Shown: piece by piece, positions 7,814-15,668 of the stretch | How the letters are laid out: each line of letters starts with the position of its first letter | How positions within the stretch are numbered: position 1 is the stretch's first letter | Origin: Cenarchaeum symbiont of Oopsacas minuta | GTDB taxonomy: Archaea > Thermoproteota > Nitrososphaeria > Nitrososphaerales > Nitrosopumilaceae | Direction: 5' to 3' | Length of the DNA stretch: 64,000 bases | NCBI GenBank assembly: GCA_029948415.1 | Contig: JAJIZT010000001.1 | Coordinates: forward strand, 98,457 to 162,456 | Made by a program: the position numbers and the translations under genes | Notes under the pieces: generated by a model | Databases searched by the model: none | Told to the model about the DNA's origin: nothing | The model's input: only the letters and a program-made list of their open reading frames with translations

Positions 7814-8950
7814 CTATAATGTCTTTATTACCCGTATGGCATCTTCCATTTGGGATTCTGTGTTAAAGATATGAGGTGAGGCACGGATAATCTTTTTCTC
7901 TCCAATCTCCCGTACAGCCAACACTAATCCGTTACTCTCAAGTTTTTTTACCGCATCTTTTGGAGCCACATTTGTAGTAAATGGTACGATACTTGTTCTC
8001 AGATGATCTTCTCTAGGACCATACAATGTCACTCCGGGTATCGATGATAGTCCATCGCGTAGGAAATTTGCTAGAAAAGATATTCTTTTTCTGATATTTC
8101 CAAAACCATAATCGGATAAAATTTTGGTAGAACATACCAAACCTGCAGCTCCGGCATAATTACGAAACCCCGTCTGAAATTTCTCTGGCATTCCTTTGAA
8201 TGCAACTTTGGTATATCCATCTACGTATACAGTAGCTGACTCCCCACCAATACCTAACGGTTCAAGCGTATCTGATGCTTTACGACTGCAATAAAATATT
8301 CCCATTCCCATAGGGCCACAGAGCCATTTTGATCCGTTAAAAGACATAAAATTACAACCGATCTTTTTCACGTCTACTTCAAGACATCCAACACTCTGTG
8401 CAGCGTCCACAAAAAATGGTATGTGTTCTGAATTTAGGATCTCTCCTACCTCTTCTACTGCAAGTATTGCCCCTGTATTATACAAGGCATGACTGAGTGA
8501 GACTAGTTCAGTTCTTCCCTCTTTGATAATAGCTCGGAGATCTCCCATGTCAAAGAATCCGTTCTCATCAATGGTAAGACTCTGCAGATGGCCGTTTGTA
8601 CGTCGTAACCACGGATAGAAATTAGAATGATGTTCATGTTCCATTCCACGTATCAATGTAATTGCACCATCTTTGTGAGGTAGACCACTTGCTACGGCGT
8701 TTATTCCATCCGTTGTACTCTGGGTCAAGATTATTTCATCTGGCTGACATTTGATTATATCTGAGATTGCTTTTCTAGTCTGACGTAATATTTCTGTTAC
8801 AAATGGTTCAGATTCTGCAGAATCAGGTCCCATCTTGCTATATTTGGTTAAAAAATCACTTATCGCCATTATACTTGCAATCGGCATTGGAGCTACTGAA
8901 GCGTTGTTTAGGTATGTGCGATCACCACACGCAAATTCAAGTTTAGTCAT
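7814..8950 (-). CDS. Class V aminotransferase / cysteine desulfurase-like enzyme
   Basis: 378 aa PLP enzyme of fold type I. The N-terminal YLNNASVAPMP, the segment FFVDAAQSVG near residue 180 (Asp that contacts the PLP ring) and FNGSKWLCGPMGMG with the Schiff-base Lys near residue 208 are diagnostic. The family includes cysteine desulfurases, isopenicillin-N epimerases and other Ala/Ser aminotransferases; no clear active-site Cys loop for sulfur transfer is obvious, so the exact reaction is open. It is 1 nt downstream of the UPF0200 kinase gene and probably co-transcribed with it. Confidence 0.85.
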   Translation of the reverse strand: MTKLEFACGDRTYLNNASVAPMPIASIMAISDFLTKYSKMGPDSAESEPFVTEILRQTRKAISDIIKCQPDEIILTQSTTDGINAVASGLPHKDGAITLIRGMEHEHHSNFYPWLRRTNGHLQSLTIDENGFFDMGDLRAIIKEGRTELVSLSHALYNTGAILAVEEVGEILNSEHIPFFVDAAQSVGCLEVDVKKIGCNFMSFNGSKWLCGPMGMGIFYCSRKASDTLEPLGIGGESATVYVDGYTKVAFKGMPEKFQTGFRNYAGAAGLVCSTKILSDYGFGNIRKRISFLANFLRDGLSSIPGVTLYGPREDHLRTSIVPFTTNVAPKDAVKKLESNGLVLAVREIGEKKIIRASPHIFNTESQMEDAIRVIKTL

Positions 8951-8951
8951 G

Positions 8952-9503
8952 TTAATGCAGCCAACCGTCTATAACTTTCTGTGTAATTTTTACAAGTTCA
9001 TCTATGGTGAGGTTGTTGTTGGAGATGGATTCATCAGCTAACGCTATAGAACGGCTTATTCCAACATTGATCTCTTTTGTATCTCTTTCTGTAAATTTTA
9101 ACTTGTTATTTGGATCATCAGATCTACCTCGATTTTTTATATAATTAAAACGCGTATCCTTTGATGCGTGTACTGAAAGAATTTTTGTGGTACAAATTGT
9201 TTCAAAGAATTCAATTTCATCATCTGAACGGACTCCATCTACTATGACAGTAGACGAAGAGATGTTTCTGATTTGTGGTTCGACAAGACGTGCAACTGCC
9301 TCTGGACCATTTTTTTTACGTAGATCCTCCATCAACGATGCAAGGTTTTTCCTATTGTGTTCAAGGTTTCTTTTGTCTGCCTCTTTTCTTACTGCATCAC
9401 CCATTACAACTACGGCAAAGCCTTGTGATTTGAGCCCGTTGGCAATGGTCGATTTCCCTGCACCAGGCATTCCAGTCAAACACACTATGAGATTTGGAGC
9501 CAT
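8952..9503 (-). CDS. UPF0200-type P-loop kinase (dephospho-CoA kinase/AMP kinase-like)
   Basis: 183 aa from the ATG at 9503; the longer frame to 9566 is less likely because MAPNLIVCLTGMPGAGKST begins the Walker A domain directly. The sequence carries VVMGDAVR after the P-loop and TVIVDGVRSDDE near residue 95, typical of archaeal UPF0200 proteins that are distantly related to nucleotide and dephospho-CoA kinases. The substrate is not established. One nt upstream of the aminotransferase. Confidence 0.8.
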   Translation of the reverse strand: MAPNLIVCLTGMPGAGKSTIANGLKSQGFAVVVMGDAVRKEADKRNLEHNRKNLASLMEDLRKKNGPEAVARLVEPQIRNISSSTVIVDGVRSDDEIEFFETICTTKILSVHASKDTRFNYIKNRGRSDDPNNKLKFTERDTKEINVGISRSIALADESISNNNLTIDELVKITQKVIDGWLH

Positions 9504-9972
9504 CGTGTATATTGATATAATTCTGCAATCTATGAAGCTACCGATGAAGATTCTGTACTCTTCCAAATCAAGTCTTTTTGACAGATTCTAACTGGCTGCT
9601 CATTTAGGCTCATCTTGTACAAGTATCACGTATACTTTGGATTGCATGCACTTTTACTGGAACTTTTGGAGGTTCCAACTGCATTATTTTGCGTACATAC
9701 TACATGGAATATTTTACGTCGGTCATTTCAAAGATTTGTTTACATAGAAATTTTGGCCTGATAAAATAGCTAGACACTAGCTCTGGATTTTGGCCTGTCT
9801 GATGCCGTCGAGTTTTTTTTTGTCATATCTTTATGTCAGTTTGTATATTCAAGGTCACGTCTCTGCCTATAGTTATCAAACAACTTTTGCATTTACGCAC
9901 AAAAATAGAATAGCTGACCTCATACGAATGTGGCAACTGTAACTTTAAATTGCTAAATGGCTAAATACACAC
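9504..9972. other. Intergenic stretch before the A/T-rich cassette
   Basis: About 470 bp without a supported gene. It contains a T9 run near 9812-9820 and a short TGGAAC/GTTCCA inverted repeat near 9658-9677. A TATA-like tract (TTTAAAT, near 9943) precedes the start at 9973 by about 30 nt. Base composition changes to very A/T-rich at its right end. Confidence 0.5.
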
Positions 9973-10353
9973 ATGGATAATAATTCATCTACTTACAATT
10001 ATGACGTTGTACTAAAAGATTCACTGTTCGTAAATAATTTGTTTGAAAAAAAACCAATATTCAATTTTCATGATATTGATAATTTGTTTATATCTAATCG
10101 TAAAGAATCTATTCCTCTTAAAGTAATTAAAATTAACAGTAAAAATATAATTGAATCACATTTAAAAAAATTATGTGAACAAAATGTAATTAACGAAAAT
10201 CAAGTTGATGATATAAATGATAATATTAGACAATATATTGATCATTTAATTGCAGATAAAAATATTAAATTGGATGATGAATCTTATGATTGGATTATAA
10301 GTTTAGTTATTAATCTCATATATGAAACACAAAAAACTGAAAGTGAAATATGA
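9973..10353 (+). CDS. Unknown protein, first gene of an A/T-rich cassette
   Basis: 126 aa, ATG start. Rich in Asn, Asp, Ile and Lys, predicted mostly helical, no signal peptide or membrane segment. No family recognised. It heads three genes in the same direction with almost no spacing. The local base composition is much more A/T-rich than flanking genes (13 G+C in the 60 bases 10021-10080), which suggests acquisition by transfer. Confidence 0.6.
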   Translation: MDNNSSTYNYDVVLKDSLFVNNLFEKKPIFNFHDIDNLFISNRKESIPLKVIKINSKNIIESHLKKLCEQNVINENQVDDINDNIRQYIDHLIADKNIKLDDESYDWIISLVINLIYETQKTESEI

Positions 10354-10617
10354 TTGGATTCCAACATATTGTTTACTGTTATTAACATGCTTGGAAATTT
10401 TAGTAATAATATGAAAGGATTGCAAAAGAATGTTATTGATGATGCTGTGTTAGATTTAATAAAAAGATTACCTGAAGGAAAAACAATCAATTCAAAAATG
10501 TTGAAAGAAGAAGGTTCTAAATTCATAATTAATAGACTGCACAATCAAATTTTAAATTCAAAAAATCTAATAAATTTCATACACCGCTTTTCAAACGTTA
10601 TCGTAGAGGTAAATTAG
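10354..10617 (+). CDS. Unknown helical protein, second gene of the A/T-rich cassette
   Basis: 87 aa from a TTG that directly follows the previous stop; an ATG at 10387 (residue 12) is an alternative start. Mostly helical, Asn/Lys/Ile-rich, soluble. No family recognised. The direct abutment with both neighbours suggests translational coupling and a functional unit. A 26-nt stretch at 10538-10563 inside its 3' part recurs with one mismatch at 5442-5467. Confidence 0.55.
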   Translation: MDSNILFTVINMLGNFSNNMKGLQKNVIDDAVLDLIKRLPEGKTINSKMLKEEGSKFIINRLHNQILNSKNLINFIHRFSNVIVEVN

Positions 10618-10619
10618 GA

Positions 10620-11066
10620 ATGTCATTACCTCAAAATATACAAAATTATGATGAACTTGATTTTCATGTCATATCTGAAGATTATACAAGATATAGATTG
10701 GATGATAGAACTGTTCTTAAAATAAAACTTTCTGTCCAAAAAATGTTTTTGCTTGAACCAATTTCTTCACAACAAATACCAAATATTGGATTTGCGGCAA
10801 TAAATTTGGTTAATGCAATCGTACCAAAAGAACTAAAAAAATTTGGCAGGGATCAAATACCAATAGATAATGCAAATATAGCTGACAAAATAGGTTTAGA
10901 ACTAATAGAAGAAATATGGCAAGAGTATCACACAATGAATGGATATAGAATACGCATTAGGCCTGTGATCACACAGGTATCAAAATATAAAAAATACAAT
11001 AATTTTGGAGAACCAGTATACTCTGTACCTAATATTCAACAAATTACCGATGTAGAAAAATTATAA
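10620..11066 (+). CDS. Unknown protein, third gene of the A/T-rich cassette
   Basis: 148 aa, ATG start 2 nt after the previous stop. It shows a mixed alpha/beta pattern: LDDRTVLKIKLSVQKMFLL near residue 27 and, near residue 115, a strand RIRIRPVITQVSKY. Soluble, no known motif. Its codon and base use match the two preceding A/T-rich genes. With them it may form a mobile-element or defence-type module, but no recognisable enzyme domain supports that. Confidence 0.58.
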   Translation: MSLPQNIQNYDELDFHVISEDYTRYRLDDRTVLKIKLSVQKMFLLEPISSQQIPNIGFAAINLVNAIVPKELKKFGRDQIPIDNANIADKIGLELIEEIWQEYHTMNGYRIRIRPVITQVSKYKKYNNFGEPVYSVPNIQQITDVEKL

Positions 11067-11232
11067 ACATTATACAATAAACCCCGTACGTTATGATGGT
11101 CAGAAGATCCAACTCTACAATTAAGAGAAGATCGCAATTTACTCAAAATCATGCACCTATAAGTTTCATAACCCAAAAAGAGTAATCTAAAATATAATCT
11201 CAAGTTAATAAGAGATGTGTGCGAGGTAAGAC

Positions 11233-11476
11233 ATGGTTGAATTTATGTTTGAAATTCGTTGTGCTGGATCAAATGATGATTGTAAAAATGTTGTAGAATC
11301 ACTAAAAATATTTTGGCAAAACGTTAAAAAATAAATTTGGTAGTTTTTATGAACATGTTGGAACCACAAATATATTTACACATTCTGAAGCAAATCAACT
11401 AGTACAAAAAATAAAACTGGTACGCCAAGGCATGATTGAATCAATAGTATTTAGACTCACAGATCGTCCGATTTAA
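11233..11476 (+). pseudogene. Frameshifted paralogue of the small gene at 5097
   Basis: ATG at 11233 opens a frame that stops at 11334 after 33 codons, but the protein continues in the next frame to 11476. Joining the frames at the A6 run 11326-11331 (one base fewer) gives about 80 residues that align with the 5097 protein (FEIRCAG, CKNVVESL, YEHVGTT, then a helix and a final strand). So either the gene is broken, the run is miscounted, or slippage at the A run restores the frame. The 45-bp repeat follows 22 nt after the stop. Confidence 0.72.
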
Positions 11477-11497
11477 TCTTGTATAGTATCTTAATTG

Positions 11498-11542
11498 AAC
11501 AGCAAGATCAAACTTGCGAAAAAGATGTAATTTGGAAGAGTA
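11498..11542. repeat. 45-bp dispersed repeat, copy 2
   Basis: Same orientation as copy 1 at 5584-5628, 42 of 45 positions identical, and again placed directly after a member of the small-protein pair. It lies just before thpR. Confidence 0.75.
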
Positions 11543-11583
11543 TGATTCTGCAATCTGTTATATTGTAGGCATGAGCGTATATT

Positions 11584-12123
11584 ATGATGCGAGCTTTTGT
11601 TTCTGTGGACATAACAGATGATCTCATAGGAGATGCCATAATGCGGGTGCAGAGAAATTCTGGTTTGGGTGGGGCTATACGAAGAGAGAGTATGCACTTT
11701 ACTCTAATGTTTTTGGGCAAAGTGGATACCTCAAAGACTGCAGATATTGTAAGAGCGCTAAAAGATGTTGATTTTGAGGCATTTGATATACAATGCAGAG
11801 GACTAGGAGAATTTACTTTCTCCAAGGGTAAAATTATCTGGGTTGGAGTAGACAGGCATGGAGGGATGATGTTGAAAGAGTTGGCCTCAAAAGTGGCCAA
11901 GACTCTGATGCCTTTGGGATTTGTAGATAGGAAGAGATTTTTACCCCACGCAACGATCTTTAGGGTTAAAAACAAGACCGGAGATACTGCCAACGTCTTG
12001 AAACGGTTTGAAAACATCGAATTTGGAATACAAAGAGTGAATTCGATAAGGCTAAAGAGTAGTGTACTATCTAGCTCTGGTTCCACATACAAGGATATTG
12101 TAACAATAGGTGCAAAGAGATGA
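11584..12123 (+). CDS. thpR: RNA 2',3'-cyclic phosphodiesterase (2H family)
   Basis: 179 aa; two adjacent ATGs at 11584 and 11587. The 2H phosphoesterase signature appears twice: HFTL near residue 38 and HATI near residue 121, each followed by the usual beta segment. Members hydrolyse 2',3'-cyclic phosphate on RNA ends and can ligate tRNA halves weakly in vitro. The stop overlaps the cca start by 4 nt, so the two tRNA-end genes are coupled. Confidence 0.93.
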   Translation: MMRAFVSVDITDDLIGDAIMRVQRNSGLGGAIRRESMHFTLMFLGKVDTSKTADIVRALKDVDFEAFDIQCRGLGEFTFSKGKIIWVGVDRHGGMMLKELASKVAKTLMPLGFVDRKRFLPHATIFRVKNKTGDTANVLKRFENIEFGIQRVNSIRLKSSVLSSSGSTYKDIVTIGAKR

Positions 12124-13460
12124 AACGCATAATATCAAATATCCGTAAACTTGTCACGCCATCAAAATCTGAGGAAAAATATAAAGCTGACATTGCTGAT
12201 GAAATTCTAAATCGCGTTATAGAAGAGACAGATGGTTATTCAGAGATCAAAAACATAGAGCTAGGTGGTTCATATCCAAAGAGTACATGGTTACCTCAAA
12301 GTGCAGATATTGATATATTTATAAAATTTGATCCAAAAGTTTCTAAAAAAAGATTTTCGCGTATCATAATAGATATTGGGAAAAAAGCCCTTGACAAATA
12401 TGAACCATATTTACGATATTCAGATCATCCGTATGTGGAAGCAATAGTCAGAGATACCAAAGTCAACGTGGTTCCTTGCTATATGGTCAAACAAGGTATG
12501 TGGCAGAGTGCAGCAGATAGATCGCAATTTCATACAGAATTTATGAAGAAAAATCTCACTCCATTGATGAAGTCTGATGTAAGAATTCTCAAAAAATTTT
12601 TACAATGTGCCCGAATATATGGTGCAGAGATATCCACACAAGGATTAAGTGGATACGTGGCAGAGGTACTAGTGTATAATTACGGGAGCTTTGAAAAAAT
12701 AATCGAGGCAATGGCTCACATTAAACGCGGCCATGTCATAGGCAATGCATCTGAAAAATTTGACACTCCTATAACAATCATGGATCCAATTGACTCCAAG
12801 AGAAATCTAGCTGCTGCAATTTCAATCGAGAGTATGGGCAAGTTTGTTCTTCTTTGTAGGACATTTTTGGCAAAACCGTCTGCATCGTTCTTTAAATCAA
12901 GAAATCTCTCTACAAAGTCAAATGCACTTGAAAACTGTGTAATGATTAAATTCCGATGCAAGGATAGGTCTGCAGATACTGTATGGGGACAGTTGAAAAA
13001 AGCTGCATCATCTTTAGCTTTGCAGCTTGAAGGGGGAGGATTTACAGTTGTACGATATGGAGCATCATCAGACTATGATAAAAAAATGGGGGCTCTACTA
13101 TATTTTATGTTGGAATCAGTTTCCATATCTAATATGCGGACAAGAAAAGGTCCGTCATTTTTTAATAAAGATGATTCTTTGGCATTTATTTCAAAAAATA
13201 TAAAAAAATCGCTGTTGATGTGGGTGGATTCGGATGAAAATGTCCGTATTTTGGAGCATCGAAGAGTAACTAACGCTACGGAATTTCTAAAACATATTTT
13301 GAGATCAGAGCTAGTAAAATCTGGCGTGCCAAAAGATCTGTGGCCCGATATAAAAAATGGGTTTACGATAAATGCTAGCTCAAAGGCGATAAAAGGTCAG
13401 GCAGGAGATACATTACGAGGGATTGTTGCTACGGATGAAAAGATCTTTTCTGCCTATTAA
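12120..13460 (+). CDS. cca: Archaeal class I CCA-adding tRNA nucleotidyltransferase
   Basis: 446 aa, normal length. The nucleotidyltransferase motif GGSYPKSTWLPQSADIDIFIKF near residues 48-70 includes the two catalytic Asp residues, and the downstream domains match archaeal CCA enzymes (poly-A-polymerase type, not the bacterial class). It adds or repairs the 3' CCA of tRNAs. Start by ATGA overlap with thpR; the next gene begins inside its last codons. Confidence 0.95.
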   Translation: MKRIISNIRKLVTPSKSEEKYKADIADEILNRVIEETDGYSEIKNIELGGSYPKSTWLPQSADIDIFIKFDPKVSKKRFSRIIIDIGKKALDKYEPYLRYSDHPYVEAIVRDTKVNVVPCYMVKQGMWQSAADRSQFHTEFMKKNLTPLMKSDVRILKKFLQCARIYGAEISTQGLSGYVAEVLVYNYGSFEKIIEAMAHIKRGHVIGNASEKFDTPITIMDPIDSKRNLAAAISIESMGKFVLLCRTFLAKPSASFFKSRNLSTKSNALENCVMIKFRCKDRSADTVWGQLKKAASSLALQLEGGGFTVVRYGASSDYDKKMGALLYFMLESVSISNMRTRKGPSFFNKDDSLAFISKNIKKSLLMWVDSDENVRILEHRRVTNATEFLKHILRSELVKSGVPKDLWPDIKNGFTINASSKAIKGQAGDTLRGIVATDEKIFSAY

Positions 13461-14178
13461 CGATCTTGCATTCGAGCCGTATAATGCGGTACTCGGATAT
13501 CCACATCCCACCACACGCCTTGTCAAATCGCGAATTGCAGAACTAGAAAAATTACAGATTACTTCTGTGGCGTTTTGGGGTCAGGTACGTCTAGGTACTC
13601 TTGACGTGTTGGGTAAAGGATATTCTGGAGTTGCAGTCATTGCAAGATATAAGAAAAAAACAATAGCTCTTAAAATTCGTCGTATTGATTCCAAACGACC
13701 CACATTGATTACCGAAGCAAAGATGTTGAGTGCTGCAAACGATTTGGGTGTGGGGCCAAAGATCATTGCATATAGCAAAAATTTTATTGTGATGGAGTAT
13801 TTGGATGGACAAACTGTAGGACGATGGGCAGAGAATGGCGCATCTAGTAAAAATGATATACTTCGGATCATATTAGAAGATTGTTACAAACTAGATATGG
13901 GAGGATTGGATCATGGTGAGCTAAGTAGAATCTCAAAACATGCAATAATAGGAAAACATACTACACTGATAGATTTTGAAGGAGCAAGTAATAAAAGAAG
14001 AATTGCAAACGTTACGTCTGCTTCGCAGAGTTTCTTTATAGGATCCTATACGGCAAAGATGCTTGGTAAAATATGTAAAGCGCCAAGAAAATCAAAGCTT
14101 GTAACAGCTCTAAGACGATACAAAGAAAACCCACAAAGGAGTACATTTGATGAACTACTTTGTGTGATGGGGTTGTAA
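13435..14178 (+). CDS. Predicted Ser/Thr protein kinase (COG2112, RIO-like)
   Basis: 247 aa if the ATG at 13435 is used (an upstream TTG at 13423 is possible); it overlaps the cca end by 26 nt. A Gly-rich loop LGKGYSGVAV, Lys in IALKIRR, EAKMLS for the C-helix Glu, HGELS where the catalytic loop should be, and TLIDFEGAS as the metal-binding segment. This layout matches COG2112. The usual catalytic Asp of HxD is replaced here by Gly-Glu, so turnover may depend on another acidic residue. Lies in a plus-strand run with RNA-end and DNA-repair genes. Confidence 0.8.
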   Translation: MKRSFLPINDLAFEPYNAVLGYPHPTTRLVKSRIAELEKLQITSVAFWGQVRLGTLDVLGKGYSGVAVIARYKKKTIALKIRRIDSKRPTLITEAKMLSAANDLGVGPKIIAYSKNFIVMEYLDGQTVGRWAENGASSKNDILRIILEDCYKLDMGGLDHGELSRISKHAIIGKHTTLIDFEGASNKRRIANVTSASQSFFIGSYTAKMLGKICKAPRKSKLVTALRRYKENPQRSTFDELLCVMGL

Positions 14179-14179
14179 A

Positions 14180-14770
14180 ATGCTAAAAGCGGAAGTGCAT
14201 CTGTGTAAAGACAAAAAGATGGCAAAGATAGTAAAAAAGGTTGGGCCACATATGATAAAAGTTAGACGTGGCAGATACGAATCTTTGGTAATGGCCATTA
14301 TTACACAGCAGATATCTGGAAGTGCGGCAAGATCAATCACACGTCGATTTCGTGAGGCATATCGTCCTGCTAGATTCCCCAAGCCAATAGATGTTGCCAA
14401 CTCTACGTACAAAAAACTAAAGAGTTGTGGGCTCTCTGACATGAAGATACGTTATATCAAAAATCTCTCAAAGAATATAGCCACAAATAATCTACGTCTT
14501 GCTAGCCTATCAAAGCTCTCTGATGAAAGAGTCATAGAGATACTTTGTATGCAAGATGGTATAGGAAGGTGGACTGCAGAGATGTTTCTTATCTTTACAC
14601 TTGGGAGATCAGATATCATGCCAGCAGGAGATCTCGGAGTCAGAAAGGGAGTGAAAATTCTATATTCTCTATCAGAGATGCCCAGTGAAAAACGCATACT
14701 CGAGATTGCTGAAAAATGGAGACCATATCGTACTGCTGCCACGTGGTATCTTTGGGAATTCCAAAGATAG
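14180..14770 (+). CDS. AlkA-like DNA-3-methyladenine glycosylase
   Basis: 196 aa, HhH-GPD superfamily. The segment VMAIITQQIS near residue 38 starts the domain, a helix-hairpin-helix is visible at MQDGIGRWTAEM near residue 130, and the catalytic Asp lies in PAGDLGVRKG near residue 154. It excises alkylated bases and starts base-excision repair. There is no iron-sulfur Cys cluster at the C-terminus, which argues for AlkA rather than endonuclease III or MutY. Starts 1 nt after the kinase stop. Confidence 0.9.
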   Translation: MLKAEVHLCKDKKMAKIVKKVGPHMIKVRRGRYESLVMAIITQQISGSAARSITRRFREAYRPARFPKPIDVANSTYKKLKSCGLSDMKIRYIKNLSKNIATNNLRLASLSKLSDERVIEILCMQDGIGRWTAEMFLIFTLGRSDIMPAGDLGVRKGVKILYSLSEMPSEKRILEIAEKWRPYRTAATWYLWEFQR

Positions 14771-14788
14771 TTTTGCATATGTTATGAA

Positions 14789-14866
14789 TGGTGGGACCGG
14801 CAGGATTTGAACCTGCGACCTCTAGCACCCCAGGCTAGCATCATAGCCAATCTAGACGACGGTCCC
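14789..14866 (-). tRNA. tRNA-Pro (anticodon GGG)
   Basis: Reading the minus strand from 14866: acceptor GGGACCG pairs with CGGTCCC at the end, the anticodon loop CTGGGGT sits between CTAGC and GCTAG, and the T arm GCAGG-TTCAAAT-CCTGC is complete. The anticodon is GGG, hence proline. Discriminator A and CCA are present in the genome at 14789-14792. No intron is seen. It lies between alkA and a small plus-strand gene. Confidence 0.95.
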
Positions 14867-14924
14867 TTGTGCATGCGTCTGTGTTGAAATTATTAAATTA
14901 TGGCATTACCATCATGTATGTTAC

Positions 14925-15128
14925 ATGAATTGTTCAATATGTGGTAAAATAACTGGAACAGGTATAGACCACATAGACTGTGTTGAAAAGAAAAAAATAG
15001 AGATGAGAGATGAAAATTTTAAACTAGAGATCCCTGAAAAATTGAATCTTGCAAAAAATTCAGATGATATGGCAATAGAGATAAAAGCTATTCTAGATCA
15101 CATGAAAAGAGAAAAGAGTTTATCCTAG
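14925..15128 (+). CDS. Small hypothetical protein with N-terminal Cys pair
   Basis: 67 aa from ATG 14925, with a TATA-like tract about 30 nt upstream. CSIC near residue 3 and a second CVE, with His-Asp-His between, could bind a metal; the rest is charged and helical. The stop overlaps the convergent SpoIIM-like gene end. Family not recognised. Confidence 0.6.
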   Translation: MNCSICGKITGTGIDHIDCVEKKKIEMRDENFKLEIPEKLNLAKNSDDMAIEIKAILDHMKREKSLS

Positions 15129-15668
15129 CTGTGTAATTGCATTATATTCTACATGTCCAGCTATGTATAATATTATGATCATTGCACACATTTCTATAAT
15201 GGTATACGCTATATGGCGTTTTAGAAAAGATTTTTTGATCAAAACTTTTGCCAATAAAATACTACGAGAGATCCCAATAGAGTATGCAATCAACTCTAAT
15301 ATTCCAAATGGAGTAAAAAATATTCCAATAGGAGTAAATGGTAGATCGGGATTTATCTGTAGTAAAGATGCAAAAGCGTATCCAGTAGCTGATGCAGATA
15401 TTATTCCCCAGATAGCGCCCACGCCAGGTATGAACATAATAGATGCCAAAGTTGCATTGTGCACGAATATTCCATTTCCATCTAGTCCCATTACCATTTG
15501 ACTAAACTCTTCAACTAGTTTATCAGCATCTTTTGCATCTACTGAAAATCCAGCAGTTGTAAAAAAGATGCCCAAAAAAATAGCCATTGCAATAAAAAAT
15601 AATAAAATGCGTATCAGTATGGCAGTTTTATTTAATGCGAGTCTACTGTGCACGTCCAAGTAGATCAC
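15120..15668 (-). CDS. SpoIIM-like integral membrane protein
   Basis: 182 aa with about five membrane segments. The order of helices, the FTPFGILELIAYSIGISRS segment near residue 115 and a small-residue-rich segment before it resemble the SpoIIM/DUF95 (COG1300) family. The start overlaps the preceding gene's end by 26 nt, so it belongs to the thrC-(MoaD-E1) operon. Function unknown in archaea. Confidence 0.7.
   Translation of the reverse strand: MIYLDVHSRLALNKTAILIRILLFFIAMAIFLGIFFTTAGFSVDAKDADKLVEEFSQMVMGLDGNGIFVHNATLASIMFIPGVGAIWGIISASATGYAFASLLQINPDLPFTPIGIFFTPFGILELIAYSIGISRSILLAKVLIKKSFLKRHIAYTIIEMCAMIIILYIAGHVEYNAITQLG

Noticed and set aside
9504-9972. Hidden gene in the 470-bp gap
   Set aside because: No frame with a supported start, family motif or sensible length on either strand.
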